In this document: positions 9,606 to 18,540 of the stretch, in pieces
Layout of the letters: every line of letters starts with the position of its first letter
Position numbering within the stretch: position 1 is the stretch's first letter
Source: JBDHRG01 sp039807445
GTDB taxonomy: Bacteria > Pseudomonadota > Gammaproteobacteria > Competibacterales > Competibacteraceae
Assembly: GCA_039807445.1 (NCBI GenBank)
Contig: JBDHRG010000011.1
Location: forward strand, 1-41,175
Direction of reading: 5' to 3'
DNA: 41,175 bases
Program-made: the position numbers and the translations under genes
Notes under the pieces: generated by a model
Databases searched by the model: none
What the model saw: the letters and a program-made list of their open reading frames with translations, nothing else
What the model was told of the DNA's origin: nothing

Positions 9606-9659
9606 GCTCCGGCTGCCCATCCCCAGGCGCTGCACCGCTCCAGCATGGCAGGTATCCGC

Positions 9660-10406
9660 ATGACGACATCCTGGCCCTACCCGCGCGTGTTCGCGCACCG
9701 CGGCGCCGGCCTCCACGCCCCCGAAAACACGCTCGCGGCGCTGCGCGAAGGCGCCGACCGCGGTTTCCGTGGCGTCGAGTTCGACGTCAAGCTCAGCGCC
9801 GACGGCGAGCTGATCCTGCTGCACGACGACAGCCTCGGGCGCACCACCGACGGCCGCGGCCCGGTCAAGGCCATGGTCTGGGCCGAGCTGTCGCGGCTCG
9901 ACGCCGGCAGCTGGCACAGCCAGCGTTTCGCCGGCGAGCCGGTGCCGCGGCTCTGTGCGATCGCCCGGGCGTGCCGCGCGCTCGAGATCGCCGCCAACGT
10001 CGAGATCAAGCCTTGCCCGGGGCGCGAAGCCGAGACCGGCCGCGCGGTCGCCGAAGCCTGCGCCGCGCTGTGGTGGGACGCCGAGCTGGCGCCGCTGCTG
10101 TCTTCGTTCGCGCCCGAGGCGCTGCTGGCCGCCAGGGCGGCAGCGCCGGGGCTGCCGCGCGGCATGCTCTGGGAGCGCGTGCCCGAGGACTGGCGCGCGC
10201 AGCTCGAGACGCTCGAGGCGCAGGCGCTGCACTGCGACTTCAGGCACCTGCACGCCGGACTCGCTGCCCGGATCAAGGCCGCCGGCTACTGGCTGTTCTG
10301 CTACACGGTCAACGATCCGCTCGATGCCCGCCGGCTGCTCGACTGGGGCGTCGACGGCTTCTGCACCGACCGCCTCGACCTGATCCCGGCGAGCTTCGGC
10401 GTCTGA
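9660..10406 (+). CDS. ugpQ: Glycerophosphodiester phosphodiesterase
   Basis: A 248-residue cytoplasmic GDPD enzyme that hydrolyses glycerophosphodiesters to glycerol 3-phosphate and an alcohol. It matches E. coli UgpQ (247 residues) along its length: SWPYPRVFAHRG at the start, APENTLAAL, VEFDVKLSADGE, LLHDDSLGRTTDG, NVEIKP, then YTVN and WGVDGFCTDR at the end. The catalytic His pair and the metal-binding Glu/Asp positions are all visible. I chose the ATG at 9660 rather than the one at 9645 because it aligns with UgpQ and has GGCAGG upstream. No ugp transporter genes are nearby. A 168-bp structured repeat begins 22 bases after its stop. Confidence 0.94.
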   Translation: MTTSWPYPRVFAHRGAGLHAPENTLAALREGADRGFRGVEFDVKLSADGELILLHDDSLGRTTDGRGPVKAMVWAELSRLDAGSWHSQRFAGEPVPRLCAIARACRALEIAANVEIKPCPGREAETGRAVAEACAALWWDAELAPLLSSFAPEALLAARAAAPGLPRGMLWERVPEDWRAQLETLEAQALHCDFRHLHAGLAARIKAAGYWLFCYTVNDPLDARRLLDWGVDGFCTDRLDLIPASFGV

Positions 10407-10428
10407 TGCCGTTTTGCTGGAGGCTCGG

Positions 10429-10596
10429 GCGACGGAGCGAGGGGGATGTTGCTGCGCTCATTCTCGGCGTACCTCCGTGTACGCCTCCGAGGTACGGTGC
10501 CGCTCCGCGCTGTCCATGCGCCCGCGGCGCGCGTAATCCGCTCCGCGACATCCCCCTCGCTCCGTCGCAATACGCACGGAACTTATCGTGATCCGT
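10429..10596 (+). repeat. 168-bp structured repeat, copy A
   Basis: This element aligns without gaps to 20613-20780, with about 18 differences in 168 positions. It opens with a 21-base arm (10429-10449) that is the perfect reverse complement of 10548-10568. After the right arm follows a conserved 28-base tail ending CGTGATCCGT. Inside, a smaller hairpin (GCGTAC / GTACGC) is visible. Differences between the copies fall on both sides of stem pairs, so the stem is kept. It sits just 3' of ugpQ and upstream of the LysR gene. Confidence 0.8.
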
Positions 10597-10658
10597 CTGA
10601 GCCCCCGGGATCAAGGCTCGGTTGTGTTCGCCCCCCAGGTGCCCGATGATCCGTCCCC

Positions 10659-11552
10659 ATGTTCAATAACCTGCCCTCCCTCCAGGCGCTGCGTGCGCTC
10701 GAAGCCGCCGCCCGGCTGCAGAGCTTCACCCGTGCCGCCGAAGAGCTGCACCTGACGCACAGCGCGGTCAGCCACCAGATCCGTGCGCTCGAGGGGCTGC
10801 TCGACTGCACGCTGTTCACGCGCGTCGGCGCGCGGATGGCGCCGACCGCGGTCTGCGAGCGCCTGGCCAGCCAGATCCGCAGCGGACTCGGCATCGTCGC
10901 CCAGGCGCTGGCGGAAATCCGCGCCGACGCCTGCGACGCCGCCGGCGTCACCCAGCTCACCGTCAGCGTCGTCGCCGACATCGCCAGCGCCTGGCTGATC
11001 AAGCGTCTCGACCATTTCTACGCGCGCTTCCCGCACATCGACCTGACGCTGCAGACGGTCAACACCGAATCCGTGCCGGACCCCTACTCGGCCGACGTCG
11101 GCATCTGGTTCGCGCCGCCGCAGCAGCCGGGCTTCAACAGCGTCAAGCTGCTCGACGACTGGGTGATCGCGGTCGCCAGCCCGCAGCTGATGGCGCGCTT
11201 TCCGGATTTCGAGATGGGCGACTTCCTGCAGCTGCCGCTGCTGCGCTTCTCGAAGCGGCCGTGGCGGGCCTTCCTGGAAGCGGCCGGGCTGCCGCTGCGC
11301 GAGCCGACGCGCGGACCGATGTTCGACGACTCGGCGCTGCTGATCCAGGCCGCGGTCGGCGGCCAGGGCGTGTGCACCGCGCGCATGCAACTCGCGCGCG
11401 ACCTGCTCGCCAGCGGCCAGCTGGTGCAGGTCGGCAGCGTGCGCATGCCGGCGAGCATGATGTACTTCATCGTCTGGCGCGAGCACCACCCCAAGGAAGC
11501 CGCGATCGCGCAGTTCCGCGATTGGCTGCTCGAGATCGCCAACCAAACGTGA
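10659..11552 (+). CDS. LysR-family transcriptional regulator (GcvA-like)
   Basis: A 297-residue regulator with an N-terminal winged helix-turn-helix (about residues 5-65; LQSFTRAAEELHLTHSAVSHQIRALE) and a C-terminal periplasmic-binding-protein-like effector domain (about 90-295). The N-terminal sequence PSLQALRALEAAARLQSFTRAAEEL and the later GQGVCTARMQLARDLLASGQLV are typical of the GcvA subgroup, which often controls a neighbouring metabolic or beta-lactamase gene. Its target is not obvious: LysR targets are usually divergent, but the gene upstream here is co-directional ugpQ, separated by the 168-bp repeat. The downstream ampD is convergent, 42 bases away. Confidence 0.9.
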   Translation: MFNNLPSLQALRALEAAARLQSFTRAAEELHLTHSAVSHQIRALEGLLDCTLFTRVGARMAPTAVCERLASQIRSGLGIVAQALAEIRADACDAAGVTQLTVSVVADIASAWLIKRLDHFYARFPHIDLTLQTVNTESVPDPYSADVGIWFAPPQQPGFNSVKLLDDWVIAVASPQLMARFPDFEMGDFLQLPLLRFSKRPWRAFLEAAGLPLREPTRGPMFDDSALLIQAAVGGQGVCTARMQLARDLLASGQLVQVGSVRMPASMMYFIVWREHHPKEAAIAQFRDWLLEIANQT

Positions 11553-11594
11553 CCCCCCCCTGCCGGATCGTGGGCCGGGGGCAAGCGCCCCGCG

Positions 11595-12191
11595 TCACCC
11601 CGCCAGCAGCGAATGCAGCCGCCCCCAGTCGAACGCCGGCCCCGGGTCGGTCTTGCGCCCCGGAGCGATGTCGGCGTGGCCCGCGAGCGCGTCGCGCGCC
11701 AGGCTCGGGTAGGCCGCCCGCAGCGCGCGGATCACGCCCGCCAGCCGCGCGTACTGCGCGCCGGTGTACGGCGTCGTGTCGGTGCCCTCGAGCTCGATGC
11801 CGAGCGCGAAGTCGTTGCAGCGCTCGCGCCCGCGCCAGCGCGAGGCGCCGGCGTGCCAGGCGCGCTCGTGGAAGGGCACGTACTGCACCACTTCGCCGTC
11901 GCGGCGGATCAGCAGGTGCGCCGACACCCGCAGGCCGGCCAGGCCGGCGAAGTACGGGTGCGCGTCGACGACCAGCGTATTGGTGAACAGCGCGTCGATC
12001 CACGGCCCGCCGAACTCGCCCGGCGGCAGACTGATGCCGTGGACCACGACGAGCTCGAGCGGCATGCCTTCGGGGCGCGCGTCGCGGTTGGGCGAAGGGC
12101 ACTGGCGAGCGGCGTCGAGCAAGCCGGTGGCGGGGTCGACCACCATCGGCCCCGCCAGCGCCGGTTCGCGTCGACGGCTCGAGCCCGTCAT
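11595..12191 (-). CDS. ampD: 1,6-anhydro-N-acetylmuramyl-L-alanine amidase
   Basis: A 198-residue cytosolic zinc amidase of peptidoglycan recycling; it removes the peptide from anhydro-muropeptides and so holds down AmpR-type beta-lactamase induction. Zinc ligands correspond to His51 (VVVHGIS), His162 (LAGHADIAPGRK) and Asp172 (KTDPGPAFDW); the GIELEGTD motif with the catalytic Glu and the NDFALG segment match E. coli AmpD. The ATG at 12191 shares one base with the TGA of the upstream helicase gene (TGATG), which suggests translational coupling. The first ~40 residues extend a little beyond the usual AmpD start. Confidence 0.95.
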   Translation of the reverse strand: MTGSSRRREPALAGPMVVDPATGLLDAARQCPSPNRDARPEGMPLELVVVHGISLPPGEFGGPWIDALFTNTLVVDAHPYFAGLAGLRVSAHLLIRRDGEVVQYVPFHERAWHAGASRWRGRERCNDFALGIELEGTDTTPYTGAQYARLAGVIRALRAAYPSLARDALAGHADIAPGRKTDPGPAFDWGRLHSLLAG

Positions 12192-15100
12192 CACGCCTCG
12201 CGCAGCAGCGCCATCAGCTCGTCGGCCGACAGCCGCGCGCCGGCGTCGGTGCCTTTGAGCAGGCTGTCGGCGAGATCGCGCTTGCGCCGGTGCAAGTCGA
12301 CGATCTTCTCTTCGATCGTGCCCTCGGTCACCAGGCGGTACACCGTCACCGGGCGGCTCTGACCGATGCGGTGGGTACGGTCCGAGGCCTGGTCTTCGGC
12401 CGCCGGGTTCCACCACGGGTCGAGGTGGATCACGTAGTCGGCCGCGGTCAGGTTCAGCCCGGTGCCACCGGCCTTGAGGCTGATCAGGAACACCTCGCCT
12501 TCGCCGGCCTGAAAGGCGTCGACCCGGCGCTTGCGCTCGGCCGCCGGCGTGCTGCCGTCGAGGTACTGGTAGACGATGCCGCGCGCCTCGAGCCATTCAC
12601 GGACGATCGCCAGATGGTCGACGAACTGGCTGAACACCAGCGCCTTGTGGCGGTTGTCACGCAACTCGTCGAGCACTTCGCCGAACAGCGCCAGCTTGCT
12701 GCCGGGCAGCGCGGTGTCGGGCAGCACCAGCCGCGGATGGCAGCAGGCGCGGCGCAGGCGCATCAGCTCGGCGAGGATGCGGAAGCGCTGGTCTTCGCCG
12801 GGTTCGGCCCGCGCCAGCGCTTCGAGCGCCTCGCGCCGCAGCGCCTCGTACAAGGCGCGCTCTGCGGCGCTCGGCTCGACATGCAGCACGACCTCGGTCC
12901 GCGGCGGCAGTTCGGTCAGCACCTGGGTCTTGCTGCGGCGCAGGATGAACGGCTGGATCAGCCGCCGCAGCCACCCGCGCGCGGCGGCATCCTGGTTGCG
13001 CTCGATCGGGTGTGCGAAGCGGCGGTTGAAGCTCTCCAGCGAGCCGAGCAGCCCCGGGTTGACGAAGCGGAACAGGTTCCACAGTTCGCCGAGGTGGTTC
13101 TCGACCGGGGTGCCGGTGGTGATCATCCGGAAGCCGCCGCGCAGCGCCATCACCGCCTGCGAGCGCTTGGTCGCGGCGTTCTTGACCGCCTGCGCCTCGT
13201 CGAGCACCACGGTCGTCCACTCGCGCGCGGCGAAGGCTTCGGCTTCGAGCTGCAGCAGCGCGTAGCTGCACACCACCAGGTCGCGCGGCCCGAGCGTATC
13301 GAGTGCGCCGCGACGCTCGCGGCTGTCGAACGGCACCGGGTTCAGCGTCGGTGCGAAGCGCGCGGCTTCGGTCAGCCAGTTGGCACACACCGAGGTCGGC
13401 GCGACCACCAGCGTCGGTCCTTCGGTGGCACGGCTCAGGATCAGCGCCAGCGCCTGCACCGTCTTGCCCAGCCCCATGTCGTCGGCCAGGCAGGCGCCGA
13501 CGCCCCAGTGCGCCAGCCGCGCCAGCCAGCGGAAGCCCTCGAGCTGGTAATCGCGCAGTTCGGCTTGCAGCGTGCCCGGCAGTACCGGCTCGAACGCGCG
13601 CGCCGCGCGCAGGCGCTCGAGCGCGGTGCGCCAGTGCGCATCGGCATCGAAGGCGCCGACTTCAGCGCTCAGCTCCTCCAGCGCCTCCACCGCGAGCCGA
13701 TGCAGGCGCAGGCCCTTGGCGCCGGCGTCGCCGAGCCCGCGCAATTGCTCCAGGCGCCGGCGGAGCCGATCGGTCAGCGCCAGGAACTCGCCCTCGCCGA
13801 GCGCGAGGAAGCGCCCCTCGACACCGGCATCCAGCAGCCGCTGCAAGTCGAGCACCAGGCCCTCATCGACCGCCAGCCGGCCGTCGACCGCGAACCAGTC
13901 CGCCTGGCGCTCGACGCGCAGCCGCAACTGGGGGGTGTCGACCGCAGGTCGCACGCGAAAGCGCTGCCCCTCGGGCCAGTCGAGGTGCACCGCCTGATCG
14001 AGCGCGTGCAGTTCGAGCAGGGCCTCGAGGCACTGCTCCGGCGTGTCCAGCACGAAGCCGTCGCCGGCCTCGGCTGCCGCCAGCGTCGGGCAGGCATCGA
14101 GCACCGCCTTCGCCAGCGCCCGCTCGCGCTTCGGTTCGCGCCGCGCCTGCACGCGCCGTCCGTCGAGCTCGGCGATCAGCGTCGCGCCACCGCTGCCCGG
14201 CTTCAGCGCCGGTCCTGCGGAGCCGAGCGGCAGCACGCGCAGCTCGGCCGCGAGCCCTGCGCCGCTCGGCATCAGCCGCAGGTGCGGCGTCGCGTCGGCC
14301 TCGACCACCTCCAGACGCTCGTCGGCGCCGCCGATGTCGGAGTGCACCGTCACCAGCCCGGACACCGCCGACACCACATCCAGCACCTGCGCCCGGCCGG
14401 CTTCGGGCACGCGCAGGCTCTTGGGGCCGAGGATGTCGGCGAGGCGGAAGTGCTCGTCGGTGAAGCGCACCAGCACCAGACGGCCCGGGCCATCGCGGCG
14501 CAGCGCCCAGGGCCTGTCCGCGCCCTCCGGGTAAGGCTCCAGCGACAGCCGGAGCTGGCCCTGGCCGGCAGCGATCCGCAACTCGGGTTCGGCCCGTACC
14601 AGCTCGACCGGCACCGTCGGCTGCTCGGCCGTGAACAGCAGCGGATGCCCGACCAGCGCTGCCAGCGCCTTGCCGCGATCGAGCTCGATCTCGGCATAGC
14701 CGTAGTAGTTGCGCCGGGAGTCGATCGCTTCGCAGACGCGCCGGTCGTGCCCGGTCAGGCAGGCCGGGCGCTGCTCGGGATCGGCACCGGGATACAGCCG
14801 CTTCAGCGCCACCGCCCGCCCGGGGGTCCAGCGTCCCCTGGCATCGAGCTTTTGCTCGCGCGGCTCGATCGAGCAGTCGCCCTCGCGATAGCCCAGTATC
14901 CACACCAGCCGCGTGCCGCCGCCGGCCGCGGCCTCGGGCCTGGCATGCTTCAGCGCGCACAGCGCGCTCAGCGCCCGCGCCCAGGCCTCGACCCGCGGCA
15001 CGGTCGCGAGCAGCGCGGTGTCGGCCGCGGCCCCACCCTCCCAGCGCGCCAGCAGCGCTTCGGCCTCGGCCGCCACCCAGGCGTAACCGCGCTCGCCGGC

Positions 15101-16315
15101 CCGCGCACGCAAGGTTCGCATCGTGGCGAGCGTCTCAGGCGTCGGCGGTGCATCGAGCCAGTACAGCGCCAGGCCCTTGAACAGCGTCCACAGCCCCACC
15201 TCGCCCTGCGGTGCGGCGAGCGTCGGCATCGCCGCGCCGCCCCGGCCAGTCAGCACCAGCTCGGCAACCTTCAGCAGCGCCGGGAACGCCCGGCTCAACG
15301 GGTGCCCTGGCACCTGCGCGAACGCGCCGAGCAGCTCGGACGCTTGTTCGTGGTGCCGCGGCTCGCCGCTCTTCAGCAGCGCCAGCGCCTGGAACACGCC
15401 GGCCAGGCCGGCGAACGCCACCTTGCGCTTGCGCATGTCCTTGCGCAGCTGCTTGAGCGCCGTGTCGAACAGCGCCAGTGCTGCGGGATTGTCGTCGTCG
15501 AGGAAGGCGAGCGCGGCGCACAGCGCCAGGCCGCCGGCGCTGGCGTCCGCGGCCAGCAGCGCAGCGGCATCGATGAAGCGCCCGCGCAACAGCCACTGCT
15601 CGGCGAGCGCCTGGCGCAGCAGCGGTGCAGCGCCGGCTTCGCGACCCAGCCGCTCGAGGCAGGCGAGCGGCGCGTCGAACTCGGCCAGCGTACCGGTGGC
15701 CGCACGGACCAGTTCCAGCAGGCCGGCCTCGATCAGCGGCTGTGGCTGCGCCTGCAGCCACTCGGCATCGAAGGGATTGCCGACGATCTCCGCCAGCGGC
15801 GGGCGCTCCAGGGCCTCGCGCGGAAACTGCTGGTTGCCGGCCGCGATCACCCGCTCGAGCCGCTTCCACTCCTGCCCGTACAGCGCCAGGCGCAGATGGC
15901 ACAGCATCTGCTCGTAGCCGTGGAACGCGTAAGCGCCACCCCAGGTTTCGTACAGCGGCGCCACTTCGTGCACCGCGGCGACGAGGCGGTCGAAATGCCC
16001 CTGCCGCACCGCGTCGCGGGCGGCGATCTCGACCAGCCGCCGGTCGAGGGCGAACTGATCGCCCCGCGTCACCAGCAGCGTACCCAGGGGCTTCAGGCAA
16101 TAGTCGAGCGTGGTCGCGGTGATGCGTTTGCCGCCCGGGTCGCGCAAGTCGGCCTTGGCCATCGCCTTGACCAGGGCGGTGCGTGGCACCGGCGCATACA
16201 GCGCCGACAGCAGTTGCGCCAGCAGCCGGGCCTCCGCCGGCAGCGCGGCGTAGAGGCGATACGGATCGGCAGGGGACTGGGGCATCGGCACGCGCTCAGC
16301 AGCGGAATCCGGCAT
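12191..16315 (-). CDS. SNF2/SWI2-family DEAD/DEAH-box helicase (HepA/RapA-like)
   Basis: A large ATPase of 1374 residues. The C-terminal ~450 residues form the two RecA-like lobes: Walker A DDMGLGKT near residue 945, the DEAQ box in VVLDEAQAVKN near 1040, TGTPVEN, then in lobe two LVFSQFVDHL, LISLKAGGTGLNL, and DRTHRIGQ with the arginine finger. The N-terminal ~900 residues are alanine/leucine-rich with no catalytic motif I recognise; they match the long accessory region of bacterial SNF2 proteins. Such enzymes translocate on double-stranded DNA. The start is uncertain: the ATG at 16315 overlaps the murI end by 20 bases, while an ATG at 16285 lies 10 bases beyond the murI stop. The gene is coupled to ampD downstream. 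No methylase or defence partner accompanies it. Confidence 0.92.
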   Translation of the reverse strand: MPDSAAERVPMPQSPADPYRLYAALPAEARLLAQLLSALYAPVPRTALVKAMAKADLRDPGGKRITATTLDYCLKPLGTLLVTRGDQFALDRRLVEIAARDAVRQGHFDRLVAAVHEVAPLYETWGGAYAFHGYEQMLCHLRLALYGQEWKRLERVIAAGNQQFPREALERPPLAEIVGNPFDAEWLQAQPQPLIEAGLLELVRAATGTLAEFDAPLACLERLGREAGAAPLLRQALAEQWLLRGRFIDAAALLAADASAGGLALCAALAFLDDDNPAALALFDTALKQLRKDMRKRKVAFAGLAGVFQALALLKSGEPRHHEQASELLGAFAQVPGHPLSRAFPALLKVAELVLTGRGGAAMPTLAAPQGEVGLWTLFKGLALYWLDAPPTPETLATMRTLRARAGERGYAWVAAEAEALLARWEGGAAADTALLATVPRVEAWARALSALCALKHARPEAAAGGGTRLVWILGYREGDCSIEPREQKLDARGRWTPGRAVALKRLYPGADPEQRPACLTGHDRRVCEAIDSRRNYYGYAEIELDRGKALAALVGHPLLFTAEQPTVPVELVRAEPELRIAAGQGQLRLSLEPYPEGADRPWALRRDGPGRLVLVRFTDEHFRLADILGPKSLRVPEAGRAQVLDVVSAVSGLVTVHSDIGGADERLEVVEADATPHLRLMPSGAGLAAELRVLPLGSAGPALKPGSGGATLIAELDGRRVQARREPKRERALAKAVLDACPTLAAAEAGDGFVLDTPEQCLEALLELHALDQAVHLDWPEGQRFRVRPAVDTPQLRLRVERQADWFAVDGRLAVDEGLVLDLQRLLDAGVEGRFLALGEGEFLALTDRLRRRLEQLRGLGDAGAKGLRLHRLAVEALEELSAEVGAFDADAHWRTALERLRAARAFEPVLPGTLQAELRDYQLEGFRWLARLAHWGVGACLADDMGLGKTVQALALILSRATEGPTLVVAPTSVCANWLTEAARFAPTLNPVPFDSRERRGALDTLGPRDLVVCSYALLQLEAEAFAAREWTTVVLDEAQAVKNAATKRSQAVMALRGGFRMITTGTPVENHLGELWNLFRFVNPGLLGSLESFNRRFAHPIERNQDAAARGWLRRLIQPFILRRSKTQVLTELPPRTEVVLHVEPSAAERALYEALRREALEALARAEPGEDQRFRILAELMRLRRACCHPRLVLPDTALPGSKLALFGEVLDELRDNRHKALVFSQFVDHLAIVREWLEARGIVYQYLDGSTPAAERKRRVDAFQAGEGEVFLISLKAGGTGLNLTAADYVIHLDPWWNPAAEDQASDRTHRIGQSRPVTVYRLVTEGTIEEKIVDLHRRKRDLADSLLKGTDAGARLSADELMALLREA

Positions 16316-17123
16316 CGGCGCAGGCAGCCGGCAGCGCCTCGACCTCGACCGCCGCGCCCCACAGCCGCGCGATCACCGGCGCGTGCCGCTCGGGGTCGCC
16401 GTTGACCCAGACGCGCAGGCTGCCGACGCGGCCTGCGGGTGCGCCCAGCCCCGCCTCGGTCAGGCGGTGGCCGAGGTGGCGTGCGACCGCCGCACCGGTG
16501 TCGATCAGCGTCACGCCGGGGCCGGCGAGCTCGGCGATCAGCGGCTTCAGGAAGGGGTAGTGCGTGCAGCCGAGGATCAGCGTGTCGACGCCGGCCGCGC
16601 ACAGCGGCGCGACATGGTGCGCGACCAGCGCGCGCGTCTCGGCACCGTCGAGCTCGCCGCGCTCGATGCGTTCGACCCAGCCGCTGCAGGCGCGCACGTG
16701 CACCTCGACGCCTTCGCCGAAGCGCGCCAGCAGCGCCGCGAAGCGGGCGCTGGCCAGCGTGCCGGTGGTGGCGAGCACGCCGACACGGCCCTTGCGCGTG
16801 GCGGCGGCGGCGGGCTTGACCGCCGGCTCCATCCCCAGCACCGGGCAGGCCAGCCGCGCGCGCAAGCCCTCGACCGCCGCGGCGGTCGCGGTATTGCACG
16901 CCAGCACCAGCGCCTTGGCGCCCCGCTCGAGCAGGAAATGTGCCAGCGCATCGGAGCGCGCACGGATGAACGCGGCGCCCTTCTCGCCGTAGGGCGCGCA
17001 CGCCGAGTCGGCGACGTAGAGGAGGTCTTCGTGCGGAAGCCGGGCACGGATCTCGCGCAGCACCGACAGCCCGCCGACGCCCGAATCGAACACGCCGACC
17101 GGGCCGCCGATACCAGATTTCAT
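16296..17123 (-). CDS. murI: Glutamate racemase
   Basis: A 275-residue cofactor-independent racemase that supplies D-glutamate for peptidoglycan. The two catalytic cysteines are Cys76 (VLACNTATA) and Cys186 (ILGCTHYPFLKPL); the N-terminal VFDSGVGGLSVL carries the conserved Asp13 and Ser14, and ADSACAPYGEK is the usual substrate-binding segment with Ala-Cys replacing the common variants. I chose the ATG at 17123, with GTGGGA upstream, over a GTG four codons earlier. It lies 43 bases after the fbp stop and overlaps or abuts the helicase gene, so fbp-murI-helicase-ampD probably form one transcript. Confidence 0.95.
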   Translation of the reverse strand: MKSGIGGPVGVFDSGVGGLSVLREIRARLPHEDLLYVADSACAPYGEKGAAFIRARSDALAHFLLERGAKALVLACNTATAAAVEGLRARLACPVLGMEPAVKPAAAATRKGRVGVLATTGTLASARFAALLARFGEGVEVHVRACSGWVERIERGELDGAETRALVAHHVAPLCAAGVDTLILGCTHYPFLKPLIAELAGPGVTLIDTGAAVARHLGHRLTEAGLGAPAGRVGSLRVWVNGDPERHAPVIARLWGAAVEVEALPAACADAGFRC

Positions 17124-17166
17124 CCGAAATCCCACCGCGATCGCTCCCTCCCCCTCGCAAGGTTTT

Positions 17167-18192
17167 TTACCGTCCGCCCTGCGCCAGCCACTCGCGGTGG
17201 TATGCCTCGATGCGTTCGACCTCGTTCTTCGAGCCGAGGATCACCGGCACGCGCTGGTGCAGCGTCTGCGGCTGCACCTCGAGGATGCGCCCGCGGCCGG
17301 TGGTGCAGGCGCCGCCGGCCTGCTCGATCAGCAAGCCGACCGGGTTGGCCTCGTACATCAGGCGCAGCTTGCCGCCCTTGGCCGCGGTCTTGGCGTCGAT
17401 CGGGTACATGAACACGCCGCCGCGGCACAGCACGCGGAACACGTCGCCGACCATCGCGCCCATCCAGCGCATGTTGAAGTCGCGCGCACGCGGCCCGTCG
17501 CGACCCGCGAGCGCTTCGTCGACGTAGCGCTGCACCGGCGGCTCCCAGAAGCGCTGGTTCGAGGCGTTGATCGCGTATTCCGCGGTGTCCTCGGGGATGC
17601 GCATGTCAGGGTGGGTCAGGATGAATTCGCCGAGGTCGTCGTTCAGCGTGAAGCCGTTGACGCCGTGGCCGGTGGTCAGCGCCAGGACCGTCGCCGGGCC
17701 GTAGACCGCCATGCCGGCGGCGACCTGTCGCGTGCCGGGCTGCAGGAAGTCGGCCTCGGTCGGCTCGGTCACGCCCTCGGGGCAGCGCAGGATCGAGAAG
17801 ATCGTGCCGATCACGCCGTTGACGTCGGTGTTGCTCGAGCCGTCGAGCGGATCGAACAGCAGCAGGTACTTGCCGCGCGGGTACTCGGCCGGCAGGTGGT
17901 AGACCTCGTCCATCTCTTCGGAGGCCATCGCCGCGAGGTGGCCGCTCCACTCGTTGCAGCGCAGGAACAGCTCGTTCGACAGCACGTCGAGCTTCTTCTG
18001 CTCTTCGCCCTGGATATTGTCGGTGCCGGCCTTGCCGAGCACGTCCGCCAGGCCGCCGCGGCGCACCAGGTTCGAGATCGCCTTGCAGGCGATCACCACA
18101 TCGTTGATCAGCGAGGTGAAGTCACCCGTCGCACCACGCACGCGGCGCTGCTCCTCGATGATGTACTGGGTGACGGTGGTGCCGACGTTCAT
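17167..18192 (-). CDS. fbp: Class I fructose-1,6-bisphosphatase
   Basis: A 341-residue cytoplasmic gluconeogenic phosphatase converting fructose 1,6-bisphosphate to fructose 6-phosphate. The metal-binding signature FDPLDGSSN falls at residues 113-121, with the upstream acidic SEEMDE near 91-96; FNMRWMGAMVGDVFRVL and GKLRLMYEANPVGLLIEQAGG are the conserved sugar-phosphate and C-terminal motifs. The ATG at 18192 is preceded by AGGTAGAGGG. A TGCTAGACT extended -10 element lies about 35 bases upstream. The length fits FBPase I. It stands opposite to the phosphofructokinase encoded 1.3 kb to the right. Confidence 0.96.
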   Translation of the reverse strand: MNVGTTVTQYIIEEQRRVRGATGDFTSLINDVVIACKAISNLVRRGGLADVLGKAGTDNIQGEEQKKLDVLSNELFLRCNEWSGHLAAMASEEMDEVYHLPAEYPRGKYLLLFDPLDGSSNTDVNGVIGTIFSILRCPEGVTEPTEADFLQPGTRQVAAGMAVYGPATVLALTTGHGVNGFTLNDDLGEFILTHPDMRIPEDTAEYAINASNQRFWEPPVQRYVDEALAGRDGPRARDFNMRWMGAMVGDVFRVLCRGGVFMYPIDAKTAAKGGKLRLMYEANPVGLLIEQAGGACTTGRGRILEVQPQTLHQRVPVILGSKNEVERIEAYHREWLAQGGR

Positions 18193-18226
18193 GCCCTCTA
18201 CCTGCCTGACGTGGAAAAACGGCCGC

Positions 18227-18235
18227 AGTCTAGCA
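18227..18235 (-). promoter_or_regulatory. Putative fbp promoter (extended -10)
   Basis: On the minus strand TGCTAGACT gives a TG-N extension followed by a -10-like TAGACT, about 35 bases before the fbp start. A -35 box is not convincing; an extended -10 can work without one. This is pattern matching only. Confidence 0.4.
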
Positions 18236-18354
18236 CAGGGGCGCCGAGGGCCGAGGCATCCGCCGGGATCGGCGAAGCCGGAAGGCCGCCTGCGCGTGCC
18301 GCCAGTCTGCAGACGAGAGCAAATATTCATCGTCAGGTTTATTTACATAAACAC

Positions 18355-18540
18355 ATGAAAAATGCCCTGTTGACAACTAACATATATAATAATTATATGT
18401 TTTTAATAAATTTAAAAACAATGGCATTTATTTTGCTTGTATCAATAGCGGCATCTGCCGTAACTGTGATAATCGAAAAAATGACACAAAATTTTATATT
18501 TAAGCATTTGCATGCCTATTTCATCAAGTTTACCGGTATT
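18355..18540. other. AT-rich island spanning leader and start of the PEP-CTERM gene
   Basis: About 185 bases are strikingly A+T-rich in an otherwise very GC-rich window. The change back to high GC is abrupt near 18540, inside the signal peptide of the PEP-CTERM protein. The island contains the putative promoter and possible alternative ATG codons at 18355 and 18421. Foreign origin or a conserved AT-rich promoter/leader are both possible. Confidence 0.7.
18370..18398 (+). promoter_or_regulatory. Putative promoter of the PEP-CTERM gene
   Basis: A perfect -35 TTGACA (18370-18375) is followed after 17 bases by TTATAT (18393-18398). A perfect TATAAT also lies at 18385-18390 but too close to that -35. 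The run of A/T around it would melt easily. This supports a start codon downstream, at 18421 or 18481, rather than 18355. Confidence 0.5.

Noticed and set aside
10301..10614. Minus-strand frames over the 168-bp repeat copy A with a similar translation over copy B
   Set aside because: The similarity is explained by the DNA repeat; changes preserve base pairing rather than codons, and there is no ribosome binding site.
12290..16405. Open frame of 1371 codons antisense to the SNF2 helicase gene
   Set aside because: High GC removes stops; the translation is Gln/Arg/His-rich noise, while the minus strand carries all helicase motifs.
17197..18480. Upstream extension of the PEP-CTERM frame to a 691-codon protein
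   Set aside because: The extension lies antisense to fbp and has shadow composition; the promoter and signal peptide place the start near 18481.
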